Source of the DNA: Chrysomallon squamiferum
Taxonomy: Eukaryota > Mollusca > Gastropoda > Neomphalida > Peltospiridae
DNA: 64,000 nt
Assembly: GCA_012295275.1 (NCBI GenBank)
Contig: CM022665.1
Span: 44,166,152-44,230,151, forward strand
Reading direction: 5' to 3'
Below, piece after piece: positions 1 to 12,969 of this stretch. The position numbers and the translations under genes were made by a program. How positions within the stretch are numbered: the stretch's first letter is position 1; every line of letters starts with the position of its first letter. Under the pieces are notes generated by a model that saw only the letters and a list, made by a program, of their open reading frames with translations, searched no databases and was not told the DNA's origin.

Positions 1-418
1 TATTCGACAAGACGATCCAGGAGTGGGAGGCGAAGGTGCGGGACCTGCAGATGGAGCTGGAGAACTCCCAGAAGGAGTCCCGCGGCTACGCGGCAGAACT
101 GTTCCGCGCCAAGACCCAGTACGAGGAGATGGCCGACGTCGTGGAGTCGCTGAGGCGGGAGAACAAGAATCTCGCCGAGGAGATCCACGACCTCACCGAC
201 CAGCTGAGCGAGGGCGGGCAGAGCCTGCACGAGGTGGAGAAGGCTCGCAAGAGGCTCCAGATGGAGAAGGACGAGCTGCAGGCGGCGCTGGAGGAGGCCG
301 AGGCGGCTCTGGAGGCGGAGGAGGCGAAGGTGACCCGCGCGCAGCTCGAGCTGTCCAACGTGAAGGCGGACATCGACAGGAGACTGCGAGAGAAGGACGA
401 GGAATTTGAGAATACTCG
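1..418 (+). CDS. Myosin heavy chain exon (rod), 5' end outside window
   Basis: Reads from base 3 ([16 protein letters not shown]...) to a split Arg codon, donor cg|gtgagt. The first two bases complete an upstream codon, so the exon may start before the window. The peptide carries the conserved [18 protein letters not shown] block of the class II myosin rod. Confidence 0.92.
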
Positions 419-3400
419 GTGAGTGATGACACTGGCAAGAAAAAAAAAAAAATATATATAAAAATATTGATAATTTTCTTGTTCTTTTGTGAAAAAATAA
501 AGCAGTGATTTTTATTTTTATTTTAACAATATTTATTTTTAAGCTACTTCCACAAATACAGAGACCAGATTTATTACAATTTCTTACAATTTGTTTTTTA
601 CCAAAAATACATCTGTTAAAATCTTTGTTAGAGCCGTATTCTTATGCCTTATTTCTTTAACTTTAGATTCCTGACGCCATCAGTCTTTCTTCGACTAAAA
701 CCATCAGTCATTTATTCAAAATGGTTTTTTGACTAATACCATTAACTTTAGATGCGTGATTACCTCTAAGCATTCCAGTAATTCATAAATATTTTTTTCT
801 TTTTTTCCACAGTCGCAATCACCAGCGAGCCATGGAGTCGATGCAGGCGAGCCTCGAGGCCGAGTCGAAGGGCAAGGCCGAGGCGCTGCGCATCAAGAAG
901 AAGCTGGAACAGGACATCAACGAGCTCGAGGTGGCCGTGGACAACGCGAACCGCGCGCGCGCCGACGTCGAGAAGAACATCAAGCGCTACCAGCAGCAGG
1001 TGAGCGAGCTGCAGACGCAGCTGGAAGAGGAGCAGCGCTCGCGCGAGGAGGCCCGCGAGCAGTACAACGCCTGCGAGCGCCGCTGCGCCATGGTGAACGC
1101 CGAGTGCGAGGAGCTGAGGACTCACCTGGAGGCGGCGGAGCGCGCGCGCAAGACCGCCGAGAACGAGTTCGCCGACGCCAGCGACCGCATCAACGAACTG
1201 CAGGCCGAGGTGTCGTCTCTGTCCGGGCAGAAGAGGAAGCTGGACGCCGACATGGCCGCCATGAGAGTGAGTTTGTTTGTTTGTTTGTTGTGCTGTCGTC
1301 GTCGTCTTCTTGTTCTTGTTGTTGTTCTTATGATGGGGTCTTTGGCACAATTCTGATTGGTAGTTTTAAGGATTGGTAGTGTTAAGGATGATTGGTGGTT
1401 TTAAGGATGATTGGGTTTTAAGGATGATTTAAAGGATGAGTTTTAAGGATGTTTGAAGATGATTGGTAGTTTTAAGGATTGGTAGTTTTAAGGATGATTG
1501 GTAGTTTTAAGGGGAGTCCTGGAACTTTTAAGGATGATTTGTAGTTTTTATTCGGTGAGACGTGATTTTACTGGGGATTTTTTGGTAGGTTTTTTTGAGG
1601 ATTTTTGGGGGGCTTTTTTTATGGAGCTTGACTAATATTATCGTTATTCAGTTAATGTTTAACAAGTTATCGCATGTTTCAGAATACGGTTTCTGTCTCA
1701 GACACGATCGTTTTTACACAAATCAAATAACCGACGTATATAACAACCACGAATATTAAATACATATTCTCAAAGATTACTTTTATTTTATTTATTTTAT
1801 TTTTATTTTATTTTTATTTTTTTTTTTTTTTCAGAATGATCTCGACGAGCTTTCGAACGAGCTGAGAAACGCGGAGGAGAAATCCAAAAAGGCGACACTG
1901 GACGCCACCCGTCTGGCGGACGAGCTGCGCCAGTCCCAGGACCACAGCCTGCAGATGGAGAAGACTCGCAAAGCCCTGGAGAACCAGATCAAGGAGCTGC
2001 AGGTCCGCCTGGATGAGGCCGAGGCGCAGTCTCTGAAAGGAGGCAAGAAGCTGATCCAAAAACTCGAACAGCGAGTGAGTAGTCAGACTGCTAGTTAGTG
2101 TGAAGAGATCTGTGTGTTATTTATATATTATATATATATATATATATATTTGTATTATTATATATATAGTTAGTATGAATAGATCTGTGTGTTATTTGTA
2201 TTATTATATATAGTTAATACAAAGAGAGTTGTGTTTTATTTATATTATTATATACAGTTAATATAAAAAGAATTTAGTATTATTTATAATTACATTATTT
2301 CATATTATTACTGATAGTAGTAGCAGTCGTCATAGAAGTGCTAATGGTGGTAGTAGTAGTAGTAATATATTCGTTATCATTACTACTACTACTACTGCTA
2401 CTATTATTATTATTATTATTATTATCATCATCATCATCATCATTATCCTTTATAAATCTCTTCTAAATATGATCCTATTTAAACCGCTTAAGACGAAAAT
2501 AATTCATTCTTCTATCAGAACGTCTCCTAATAAATCGTTTCACTCGCCTTTTGAATGACACCCAAACGACCACTTATTTTGCACTGGAAATCTCTTTAAA
2601 CTAAACAAAACGAAACAAAACTGAATGTCTGACGATGTTGTTGATGTTGTCGATGTTGTCGTAGGTGCGGGAGCTGGAAACGGAGCTTGACGCCGAGCAA
2701 CGTCGGAACGCCGAGAACCAGAAGAACGCGAGAAAGGCCGACCGACAGATCAAAGAGCTCGCCTTCCAGATTGAGGAGGACCGCAAGAACCAGGATCAGC
2801 TGCAAGAGGTGATCGAGAAGCTCAACCAGAAGATCAAAGTCTACAAGAGACAAGTGGAGGAGGCTGTAAGTAGACACTTTCTCTGAGATATTTTAAGACG
2901 TTCTCTGAGATATTTTAAGACATTCTGAGATATTTTAAGACGTTCTCTGAGATATTTTAAGACGTTCTCTGAGATATTTTAAGACGCTCTCTGAGATATT
3001 TTACGACATTCTGAGATATTTTAAGACGTTCTGAGATATTTTAAGACATTCTAGGATATTTTAAGACATTCTAGGATATTTTAACACATTCTGAGACATT
3101 TTAAGACATTCTAGGATATTTTAAGGCATTCTGAGATATTTTAAGACATTCTGAGATATTTTAAGACATTCTAGGATATTTTAAGACATTCGAGGATATT
3201 TTAAGACGTTCTGAGATATTTTAAGACATTCCAGGATATTTTAAGACATTCTAGGATATTTTAAGACATTCTGAGATATTTTAAGACATTCTAGGATATT
3301 TTAAGACATTCTGAGATATTTTAAGACATTCTAGGATATTTTAAGACATTCTGAGATATTTTAAGACATTCTGGGATATTTTAAGACATTCTAGGATATT

Positions 3401-4873
3401 TTAAGACATTCTGAGATTCAGGGAGTGGGGTTTATGGTTACAGACCTCGTCTGAAGTTTGTTAAAAAATATATCTCGATATTTTGTAATTTAAATGATAA
3501 ATTGTTAGACAAGGTAAGAGAAATGATGAAAATTGTAAATGATAAAAATATCTAAGTAATAATGCCGACAAGACTTGTAATTTAAAATATAGAGTATTAG
3601 ACAACGCAGGAGAAATTAATAAATGATATAAAATATATCAGTACTAAAACAGACAAAACTTATAATTCAAATTATAGAAATTTCAGACAACGCAGGAGAA
3701 ATTACGAAAATCATAAATGATCTAAAAATATATTAGTACTAAACTTATAATTCAAATTATAAAGTTTTCAGACAAACATAGGAGAAATTACGAAAATCAT
3801 AAATGAAATAAAAAAAATATCTCAGTACTAACACAGACAAAAATCTAAGTCTAACTGAAAAGACATCTCAGTGAAATTAGGAAACTGTAGCACTGTGACA
3901 CTGACACTGAGACAAAATCTGTAATTGAAAAAAACGGGAGAAACGACGACATTTATGACACTATGACACTGTGACACTAACACTGGCTAATTTTTGTCTG
4001 TCTCCTGCAGGAGGAGATCGCCGCAGTGAACCTCGCGAAGTTCCGCAAAGTGCAGGCAGAACTGGAAGACGCAGAGGAGAGAGCGGACTCGGCCGAGGGG
4101 ACGATCTCCAAACTTCGACTCAAAAACCGCAGCTCTGTGTCCATGTCACGCGGCCCCTCCGTGACCTCGACCTCCGTGGTGAGTGTCCTTGACCCACCCT
4201 AGTAATTAATTCGTTGGTGGTGACTCGTGTGTGTGCAATAAGAGAGCGTTATGTTTAATTAATACGCACGTAATCTTTGTCACATACGTTCATCCATATA
4301 CAGCATAAATACGTAAAGACTCACACACATACATACACTAGTATGGACACACAACCAGCAGTTTGCATACCTATATCCACACTCACAGACATTCATACCT
4401 ATATTTATACAAACACTTTCGTATAAAAATGGTATCTTTCATACATAAACATTGACTCACCTACACACACACACACACACTCGCAAACGCACACAAACAC
4501 GTTACAGAGAATATTTAACTACACACTGCAGTTATTGAACAAACTATAACAAGACTTAATTTTAGGTTAAATTGTGAATTTTATATGTAATAGAATCACT
4601 TAATAAAGACACACACACACATACATACATAAACACACACACATACATGTGTCTGTATATTTATATAATTTCATCGTGATGTATTGCAGAATCACATCTT
4701 CGTAATTATACTTGTATAATTTACCAACGCTCTTTCCTAATATTACCGTAATGATAATATATTTCTAGCTGCATATATATTTACGTTTTTATCTCATTTT
4801 CGTTTCATCTGAATTTTTTTTTTTTTTTTCTTTTCAGTCGGCCACGCGTACCGTACGAGCACCTTCTGAGTAA
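1..4873 (+). CDS. Muscle myosin heavy chain, 3' part (C-terminal rod and tailpiece), six coding exons
   Basis: Join 3-418, 813-1266, 1835-2074, 2665-2865, 4011-4178, 4838-4873; the 5' part lies before the window. All junctions are GT-AG and the frame stays open (about 504 residues). The protein is heptad-repeat coiled coil without prolines, with the class II myosin rod landmarks [32 protein letters not shown] and REKDEEFE. This is light meromyosin, the part that assembles into thick filaments in muscle sarcomeres. The last ~35 residues (from about [10 protein letters not shown]) leave the heptad pattern, are Ser/Thr/Arg-rich and contain proline, as expected of a non-helical tailpiece; molluscan tailpieces are known phosphorylation targets. 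Exons are strikingly GC-rich against AT-rich introns. Paramyosin was considered, but the [11 protein letters not shown] block is typical of myosin heavy chain. Identity to a particular isoform (striated, catch, smooth) cannot be decided here. Confidence 0.93.
813..1266 (+). CDS. Myosin heavy chain exon (rod)
   Basis: The acceptor is ttttttccacag at 812. The exon begins by completing Arg, then [17 protein letters not shown], and ends at MAAMR before gtgagt at 1267. It has 152 codons including the split one. Its opening matches the RNHQR/RNYQR position of the myosin rod. Confidence 0.92.
1355..1545. repeat. Degenerate ~18 bp tandem repeat in myosin intron
   Basis: Irregular copies of a unit built on ttggtagttttaaggatga follow each other in the intron after the 813-1266 exon. 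Copy lengths vary, so this looks like an old, decaying minisatellite. Confidence 0.7.
1835..2074 (+). CDS. Myosin heavy chain exon (rod)
   Basis: Exactly 80 codons, phase 0 at both ends. Starts [16 protein letters not shown] and ends [10 protein letters not shown]|gtgagt. The acceptor is a long T tract followed by cag. [15 protein letters not shown] is the conserved late-rod segment. Confidence 0.92.
2097..2450. repeat. TA, AGT and ATT/ATC microsatellites in myosin intron
   Basis: A degenerate repeat of about 45-60 bp around tgtgttatttatattattata is followed by tagtagtagt, actactact and attattatt/atcatcatc runs. These are simple-sequence DNA without coding potential. Confidence 0.7.
2665..2865 (+). 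CDS. Myosin heavy chain exon (rod, assembly region)
   Basis: 67 codons, phase 0 at both ends: [18 protein letters not shown] to YKRQVEEA|gtaagt. It contains [19 protein letters not shown], the highly conserved C-terminal rod region of class II myosins close to the assembly-competence domain. The acceptor is gtcgtag, with a weak pyrimidine tract. Confidence 0.92.
2882..3418. repeat. 20 bp minisatellite array in myosin intron
   Basis: About 27 copies of a 20 bp unit (tctgagatattttaagacat) lie head-to-tail. Variants alternate between ctgagat and ctaggat, and early copies carry acgt instead of acat. The array starts about 17 bp after the donor of the 2665-2865 exon. There are no unique spacers, so it is not a CRISPR array. 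Confidence 0.95.
3484..3842. repeat. ~85-95 bp tandem repeat, four degenerate copies
   Basis: Four successive blocks share the order: (g/a)taattyaaa..., ttagacaacgcaggagaaat, aaatgat..aaaatat, cagtactaa..cagacaaaact. They begin near 3484, 3575, 3661 and 3746. The array lies between the 20 bp minisatellite and the 4011 exon. Confidence 0.75.
4011..4178 (+). CDS. Myosin heavy chain exon (end of rod and start of tailpiece)
   Basis: 56 codons, phase 0: [20 protein letters not shown] through [13 protein letters not shown]|gtgagt. The acceptor is tctgtctcctgcag. The coiled coil ends near KLRLKNRSS, followed by a Ser/Thr-rich non-helical stretch. Confidence 0.9.
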
Positions 4874-4874
4874 A
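4838..4874 (+). CDS. Myosin heavy chain last coding exon (tailpiece, stop)
   Basis: After a T-rich tract and ttttcag the exon reads [11 protein letters not shown] and stops at taa (4871-4873). One base later comes gtaagt, a near-ideal donor. The exon is therefore only 37 bp and the 3' UTR is probably spliced. Because the stop lies within a few bases of the junction, the downstream exon junction should not trigger nonsense-mediated decay. Confidence 0.8.
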
Positions 4875-6481
4875 GTAAGTGATTACTGAATCTGGAGTTT
4901 TGGGGAGAGGGGCTTCCGGGGGTGTGGTTATGCTTACACGCCCTTGTTAATTTTTTTTTTTTTTTTTTTTTTTTTCGTAGCAATAGCAGTGGATTTTCGA
5001 AAGGACACATAAATGTCAAGAGGAACATGATTCAAGGAATTGTTGGGGTTTATTGGGGTTTTTTTTAAAAGATTTTTAATTGTCATTTACTTTCGCTTTC
5101 ACTTTAATAATAATATAATATAATATAAATTTATTTTTCAGATTTGAAAACAAAATTTCCAGAATAACGGTTAGTTTCTTTTTTTTTTTTTTTTTTTTTT
5201 TCTTAAAATTTCACGTAAATCAAAATATAATATAATTTTTTTTTATTATTATTATTATTATTATTTTTTACACTCTTAACAGTAAAAATTAATCCCATTT
5301 TATCAATACAAATTTAAATTAAATATCCCAAATTTTTTAAATTTTTTATTTATTTATTATTAGTATTATTTTATTATTATTATTAATTATTTATTATTAT
5401 TATTATTTTTTTTTCGTTTCAGTTTCAACGCTTTGTTAAATTCTGGATCTGTTTCTACTACTTCTTTCTAACTTGATCTGTTCGTCCAATGAGGGTGAGA
5501 CAAACACCAGCGTCACTGATTTCACAACAACAACAACAACAACAAAAAACAACAAAAAAAACATACAACAAAAAAATCAACAAAAAAAAATCAGAAAACA
5601 AAAAACTCAGACAACGATCTACATATCTCGTTTGTTTTGTGCCGTGCAACTTCTAAAAGTATTAAAAAAAACTCTGGATGTTTCTGCTTAATAGAACTTC
5701 AGAAACCGCGTCCTGATGGTTTACGTAGCATTCTCATTATCTTTTGGGTTACGTAGCATTCTGATAATCTGTGGTTACAGAGCAATTTGGTCGTTGATGG
5801 ATAGGTAATCATTCTGATTATGACTGGTTACGTAACAATTCTGATTGTCTCTGCTGACGTAAGACACTTTAGATGGTTACGTAAGCAATTCTGATAATCG
5901 GTGGTTACGTAAGCATTCTGATAATTAGTGGTTACATAGCGTTCTGATTATAACTGGTTACGAAGATTGTTAGACATTCGTTTATGAAGATGAAAATTCG
6001 TATTCTGATTGTATTTATTTACGAATATTATCAGAAAATTCGTCATCTGGTCATATTCGTTTATAAAAGAAATATTTTCAGCAAATTCGTATTCCAGATA
6101 TATACGTTTACGAAGATATCAGAAAATTCGTGTTCTGTTTATCTCTGTATTCGTATAATATATCAAAAAAAAAAAATCGTCTTTAGTTATTTTATCTGTG
6201 TTTACGAAAATATCAAAAAAAAAATCTGGTTATTTTCGATCGTTAGCATATCAGAACTTGAAATTTGTTAAATTAAAATTCTGATTTATTTCCGTTCACA
6301 TGGGTATCATTTCATTTTTTTTTTCTTTTCTTTCTACAGAATTAGCGTGTGTATTGTAGACATTCTAGACCTTTTAAATTACGTCATACATTCATTGTGA
6401 ACTGGTTAGTCATTACTGCTGATATTATATACGTATTTATTTTACGAGTGGTTAATATATATATATATACATATACATACA

Positions 6482-6517
<36 letters not shown>

Positions 6518-6755
6518 GGTTGGACTATTATTTATTTATTGTAGGTTTATTGTATAAAATAAAATATTTAAAAAAATATATAAAAAAAAAAAAATAAAAA
6601 GGTAGAGAAGAAGATGCTGTGCTAAAAATGAAACCCTCATTGGATAAAAAGACAAATCTATGCTTATAGGTTGTTTTGTGTGGTTAATAATCTAAACAAG
6701 TGCAAAATTTGATGTACAGCCCCAAGGCAGTCAATAAACTTTCTGTCTTCAGTCT
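4875..6755 (+). other. Probable 3' UTR intron and terminal exon region of the myosin gene
   Basis: No coding sequence is seen. Acceptor-like sites follow strong pyrimidine tracts at 4980, 5141, 5422 and 6339 (ttctttctacag). The segment after 6339 runs without low-complexity collapse apart from T and A tracts at about 6487-6600. It reaches an aataaa at about 6735, followed by GT-rich sequence, a good poly(A) site arrangement. Which acceptor is used cannot be decided without cDNA. Positions 5700-6250 hold degenerate repeats built on ggttacgtaagcattctgat and tttacgaagatatcag. Confidence 0.45.
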
Positions 6756-6760
6756 TTGAT
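6730..6760 (+). terminator. Candidate poly(A) signal of the myosin gene
   Basis: The sequence has aataaa in gtcaataaactttctg, followed within about 25-50 bases by a T/GT-rich stretch (tgatttttgttgtttt). This is the usual signal plus downstream-element layout. It is the best such site after the stop codon, but AT-rich DNA gives many chance aataaa motifs. Confidence 0.4.
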
Positions 6761-6829
6761 TTTTGTTGTTTTTTTGTTGTTTTTACTGTGTGTTAGATTT
6801 CGTTTAAGTTTTATTTTAATCACTGTTAG

Positions 6830-6862
6830 AGTTTTTCTTTATTTATTATTATTTTTTATTAT

Positions 6863-6894
<32 letters not shown>

Positions 6895-7350
6895 CTTTGC
6901 TATTTTTAAATTTATTTTTCTTCATTTATTATTATTATTTTTTTTTTTTTTTTAATTTATTATTATTATTCTTATTATTTTCGTTGTTGTTACTGGTGAT
7001 GTTTATTTTTATTTATTTATTTATTTACTTATTAATAATTATATATGCATTTTTAATTGATTCTTACGTTTTTTATATTTGATTTTTAAAATTTTATTTT
7101 TTGTTTTATATTTATTTATTTTCTAATTATTTTTCTTTTCTTTTTTTAAATTGTTCATTTACAGAAATGTTTATGTATTTTTTAAAATTATTTTCAATAG
7201 TATTTTATTTTTTTTTTTTTTTTTATTAACTGTTATATCAATATTTTATTTTGAAGTCTTTTTCATTCTATTATCATTATTAATTCATCATAATTACTTT
7301 ATATTATTTAATCTTCTATTTTCCCAATTACTTTCATATTTTAAGAAGTA
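6830..7350. repeat. T-rich low-complexity DNA
   Basis: Long T tracts are mixed with ATT and TTTA runs downstream of the myosin poly(A) candidate. Open frames here are poly-Phe/Leu artefacts of the composition. No gene is seen. Confidence 0.8.
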
Positions 7351-7945
7351 ACAAAATTTTCTCTGAAATCAGAAGCTTTATTTATAAACCTTTCATTCAT
7401 TCGTTTAAGTGTGTATCTCCAGGAATGAATTAAACTTTTTTCACAGTCGTTCTACATTCATCAAGGTAATTTTCTTTTTCTTCAAATTGATCTGTCAAAG
7501 CTGAATACGTTCTTAACAAACTGAACGCGACTTTTCAAAGAACTGAACGTTTTGAAGAAAAAAAAAAAAAAAAATGTTCCTCATCCTCCAGTACTTTTAA
7601 CACGCAAATCACGGTGCTGTAGGCTACGAGATCAATACTTCTTCCAGTCTTTCTTCTACAGTATCAAAGAAAACATTTTCAGCTTAATTACACGTGAGAA
7701 AAGTTCATGTCAGACATTCCTTGCAGAGGACGAATTGAGTGCATACAGCACATTCCCCTTAAAATTTTGCGAATCGATTTTTTGTTTTGATTTTTTTTTT
7801 TAATCCCTTCATCATTACGAAATGCACTTTATCTTGAATTTTATATTCGACGATGCCACAACCTTTTTCTAAAGTCTAAATCCTACCCTAGTATTAATTA
7901 GCACTATCTAATGGCAATGAGTTTTTGTTTCCTCTCTGATAACTG
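7351..7945. other. Intergenic, unassigned
   Basis: Ordinary AT-rich sequence with a poly(A) run near 7560 and a T run near 7790. I see no exon, RNA gene or transposon end that I can support. Confidence 0.5.
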
Positions 7946-9460
7946 TGATTAAATACTGAGATATCTTTAACCCTAATTAAACACTGACATATCTTTAACC
8001 CTGATTAAACATTCAGATATCTTTAACACCTGATTAAACACTGAGATATCTTTAACTCTGATTAAACACTGAGATATCTTTAACACCTGATTAAACATTG
8101 AGATATCTTTAACACCTGATTAAACACTCAGATATCTTTAACACCTGATTAAACACTGAGTTATCTTTAACTCTGATTAAACACTGAGAATCTTTAACTC
8201 TGATTAAAAACAGAAATTATCTTTAACACTGATTAAACACTCAGATATCTTTAACCCTGATTAAACACTGAGATATCTTTAACCCTGATTAAACACTGAG
8301 ATATCTTTAACACCTGATTAAACACTGAGATATATTTAACTCTGATAAAACACTGAGATATCTTTAACACCTGATTAAATACTGAGATATCTTTAACACC
8401 TGATTAAACACTGAGATATCTTTAACCCTGATTAAATACTGAGATATCTTTAACCCTGATTAAACACTAAGATATCTTTAACTCTGATTAAACATTCAGA
8501 TATCTTTAACCCTGATTAAACACTGAGATATCTTTAACACCTGATTAAACACTGAGATATATTTAACTCTGATAAAACACTGAGATATCTTTAACACCTG
8601 ATTAAATACTGAGATATCTTTAACACCTGATTAAACACTGAGATATCTTTAACCCTGATTAAATACTGAGATATCTTTAACCCTGATTAAACACTAAGAT
8701 ATCTTTAACTCTGATTAAACATTCAGATATCTTTAACCCTGATTAAACACTGAGATATCTTTAACACCTGATTAAACACTGAGATATCTTTAACCTTGAT
8801 TAAACACTGAGATATCTTTAACTCTGATTAAACACTGAGATATCTTTAACACCTGATTAAACACTGAGATATCTTTAACCTCATTAAACAAAAAATATCT
8901 TTAACACCTGATTAAACATGGGATATCTTTAACACCTGATTAAACACTGAGATATCTTTAACACCTGATTAAACACTGAGATATCTTTGACACCTGATTA
9001 AACACTGAGATATCTTTAACTCTGATAAAACACTGAGATATCTTTAACACCTGATTAAACACTGAGATATCTTTAACCTTGATTAAACACTGAGATATCT
9101 TTAACTCTGATTAAACACTGAGATATCTTTAACACCTGATTAAACACTGAGATATCTTTAACCTCATTAAAAACAAAAATATCTTTAACACCTGATTAAA
9201 CATGGGATATCTTTTTAAACCTGATTAAACACTGAGATATCTTTAACACCTGATTAAACACTGAGATATCTTTGACACCTGATTAAACACTGAGATATCT
9301 TTAACTCTGATTAAACACTCAGATATCTTTAACCCTGATTAAACACTCAGATATCTTTAACCCTGATTAAACACTGAGATATCTTTAACCCTGATTAAAC
9401 ACTCAGATATCTTTAACCCTGATTAAACACTCAGATATCTTTAACCCTGATTAAACACTG
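7946..9460. repeat. 28-29 bp minisatellite (about 53 copies) with higher-order structure
   Basis: The unit reads tgattaaacactgagatatc followed by tttaaccc or tttaacacc, giving 28 or 29 bp. Common variants are actcag, aactctg, aacctcattaaa and catgggatatc. The block 8281-8507 (227 bp, eight units) is repeated without a visible difference at 8508-8734. A ten-unit block starting near 8791 recurs about 283-285 bp later, from about 9074, with the same marker variants. No reading frame survives and no unique spacers exist. Confidence 0.95.
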
Positions 9461-10750
<1,290 letters not shown>

Positions 10751-11224
10751 GCGCAAATTCTTAGCAACCAGAATTGTGGTCGTTAATTTCCCTTTCGCAT
10801 TTAATTAATTTTCAAACTGACCGCATTTTTTTAGGAGATTTACAGTAATTCTATAGCATATAGCACATGTGATAGTCAATAATTCACACCGTGCTAAGAT
10901 AATTGAGAATATTGATCGCCGAACCGTGTAGATTATACTTACATTGTGGTCGATTACCTGTTGCCATATTAAACACTGGAATGACTTCTCGTTATTTGCC
11001 CGTTTCGGTTGAACAAATAAATTCTGAACAGACGGGCGAGTTTACTTCCATTGACCGAAGTGTTCAGTGTATCGCAGAGTTTAATTGCCCCGTTGAAATG
11101 ATAACGTTGTTAACACAAGAGAAGGGCATTTTTCAGCATGTTTGTGTTATACGAATCTCGAGTACAGGTTTTTCTCTCTCGCTGTACGAATGTGAGTTTC
11201 TGAATATAATAAAGATAGAAAATG

Positions 11225-11470
11225 TATCTATGTGTTTTTGGATGTATACGTCTGTATGTGTGTATATGCGACGTATATATGTGTGTGCACATGTATGTAT
11301 TGTGTATATACATCCATATACACACACACTAACTGACATACGTACATACATACATACATATATATGAAACATTTAGTGTGTATATGAAAGTATGTATGCA
11401 TGTAGTATTTATATATATACACACACACATACACTCACATACGTACATACATAAATTCATACATATAAAA
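11225..11470. repeat. GTAT/CATA-rich simple repeats
   Basis: Interspersed gtatgtat, catacata and cacacaca runs. No coding signal. Confidence 0.7.
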
Positions 11471-11570
11471 CATTTTATATCGTAGATATTTCTGTTCAGA
11501 CTTCATAACATTAAATTGTCAGTTATTTTATTTTATTTATTTTAATTTTTTTTTTTGTCGTTTTTGATTT

Positions 11571-11610
11571 AGAGAGAGAGAGATCGAGAGAGAGAGAAAG
11601 AAAGAGCGAA

Positions 11611-11684
<74 letters not shown>
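11571..11684. repeat. (GA)n microsatellite
   Basis: An interrupted then perfect ag run, followed by an A-rich stretch to about 11860 (aaataaaataaaa). Confidence 0.95.
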
Positions 11685-11690
<6 letters not shown>

Positions 11691-11899
11691 AAAAACAAAG
11701 ATTTAAAAGGACATTAAAAAACGGAAACCACTTTTAATTTTAACAGAAAAAGATAAAAAAATAAAATAAAATAAAATAAAAAGTAAAAAAACCCAATAAA
11801 ACTAAAACTTTTGAAAAACAATTTGAAAAACAATTTAAAAAATAAAAATGTAAATAAAATAAATAAACAACGACAAAACAATGTAACTAACATCCAGGC

Positions 11900-12450
11900 C
11901 GTGCGAAACGTATTTACACTGGATTTACGTTTACGGTACAATTAACACCCGACAAATAAAAAGCACATCTACCCTAAAGCTACGGAGAACTTCTTTCAAA
12001 GATCGGTTTTCCCCCGCGGAATACACCGGCCTCTGTTTCGTATCACGAATCGTCAACTCGTTTTATTGGACAAAAGCACATAGTTTAAGGATCGGTAGAA
12101 AAACTCGATTTTGCATTATGCTTAACAACAACCGTAAACACGCTAACAGCTGTCATGTGTAAAAGGAAAGAGGCGAACAAAAAAATAAATAAATAAAAGC
12201 TAAATGATAAGGGAGGATTTAGCGCAAGCGTTGAAGACGAAGAGGGAAAATTGTGTTAGACTGGTGTTTCGTTTTGTTAGACGTAGCGTCTTCATTAACG
12301 TTACGTTTTTTTAAATTATTTTTCTGCCTGAAACGTTATCTTTGAAAACAAGAAGAAGGAAAGTAAAGACAGAAAAATGCAATGGGCGGCGCTAGACTGG
12401 GGTAAGAGAAAAAGGCGTGCCAGGTAGGACCTTCGTGTCGTATTTCTTTT
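11900..12450. other. Higher-complexity intergenic segment
   Basis: Less repetitive and more GC-balanced than its surroundings (for example ccccgcggaatacaccggcc near 12012). I could not assign an exon with flanking splice sites on either strand. It may be a relic of a dispersed element or a regulatory segment. Confidence 0.35.
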
Positions 12451-12910
12451 ATTACAGTTTATAGTTTGTAATAGTATATTAACATTGTATAATAATTAAT
12501 ATATTATTTGTTACAGTGGTAGTGTGTGCGATGTTTATGTAAAGTTCTACTATCTTGAAATACAGTTCGTACTAGTAAATGTTTGTAATGGTACAAGTCG
12601 TAGTAGTAACAGCAGTAACGTGCATGAATGTATGTATGTAGGTAGGTACATACGTATATTTGTGTGCATTTATGTATAAGAATTTACGTTCGTATATATT
12701 CGTATGCATCTATATATATGTACGTATATTTGTGCGCGTCTAATATATGTACGTATGTATGATTGTATTTGTGTATGTGCTTATATTGGTAAGTATGTGT
12801 TTCTTAAAACAATAAATTTTACTTTTATTTTTAAGATCTCGAGACCAGCTGTTAAGTAACAAGGTAAGCAACTATCAGTCTGTATGTATCTGTATTTAGC
12901 TATCTCCCCA

Positions 12911-12913
<3 letters not shown>

Positions 12914-12964
<51 letters not shown>
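12914..12964. repeat. (CT)n microsatellite
   Basis: About 25 perfect ct repeats. Confidence 0.97.

Positions 12965-12969
<5 letters not shown>

Noticed and set aside
23-438. Alternative-frame proteins in the first myosin exon (both strands)
   Set aside because: Shadows of the GC-rich myosin coding frame, whose product has unmistakable rod motifs.
1-4874. Paramyosin instead of myosin heavy chain
   Set aside because: The [11 protein letters not shown](D/E)Q and [15 protein letters not shown] blocks and the C-terminal [19 protein letters not shown] block belong to the myosin rod.
7946-9460. Possible CRISPR-like array
   Set aside because: The repeat units abut with no unique spacers, the unit varies gradually, and the window is eukaryotic with spliced genes. 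It is a minisatellite. The same applies to 2882-3418.
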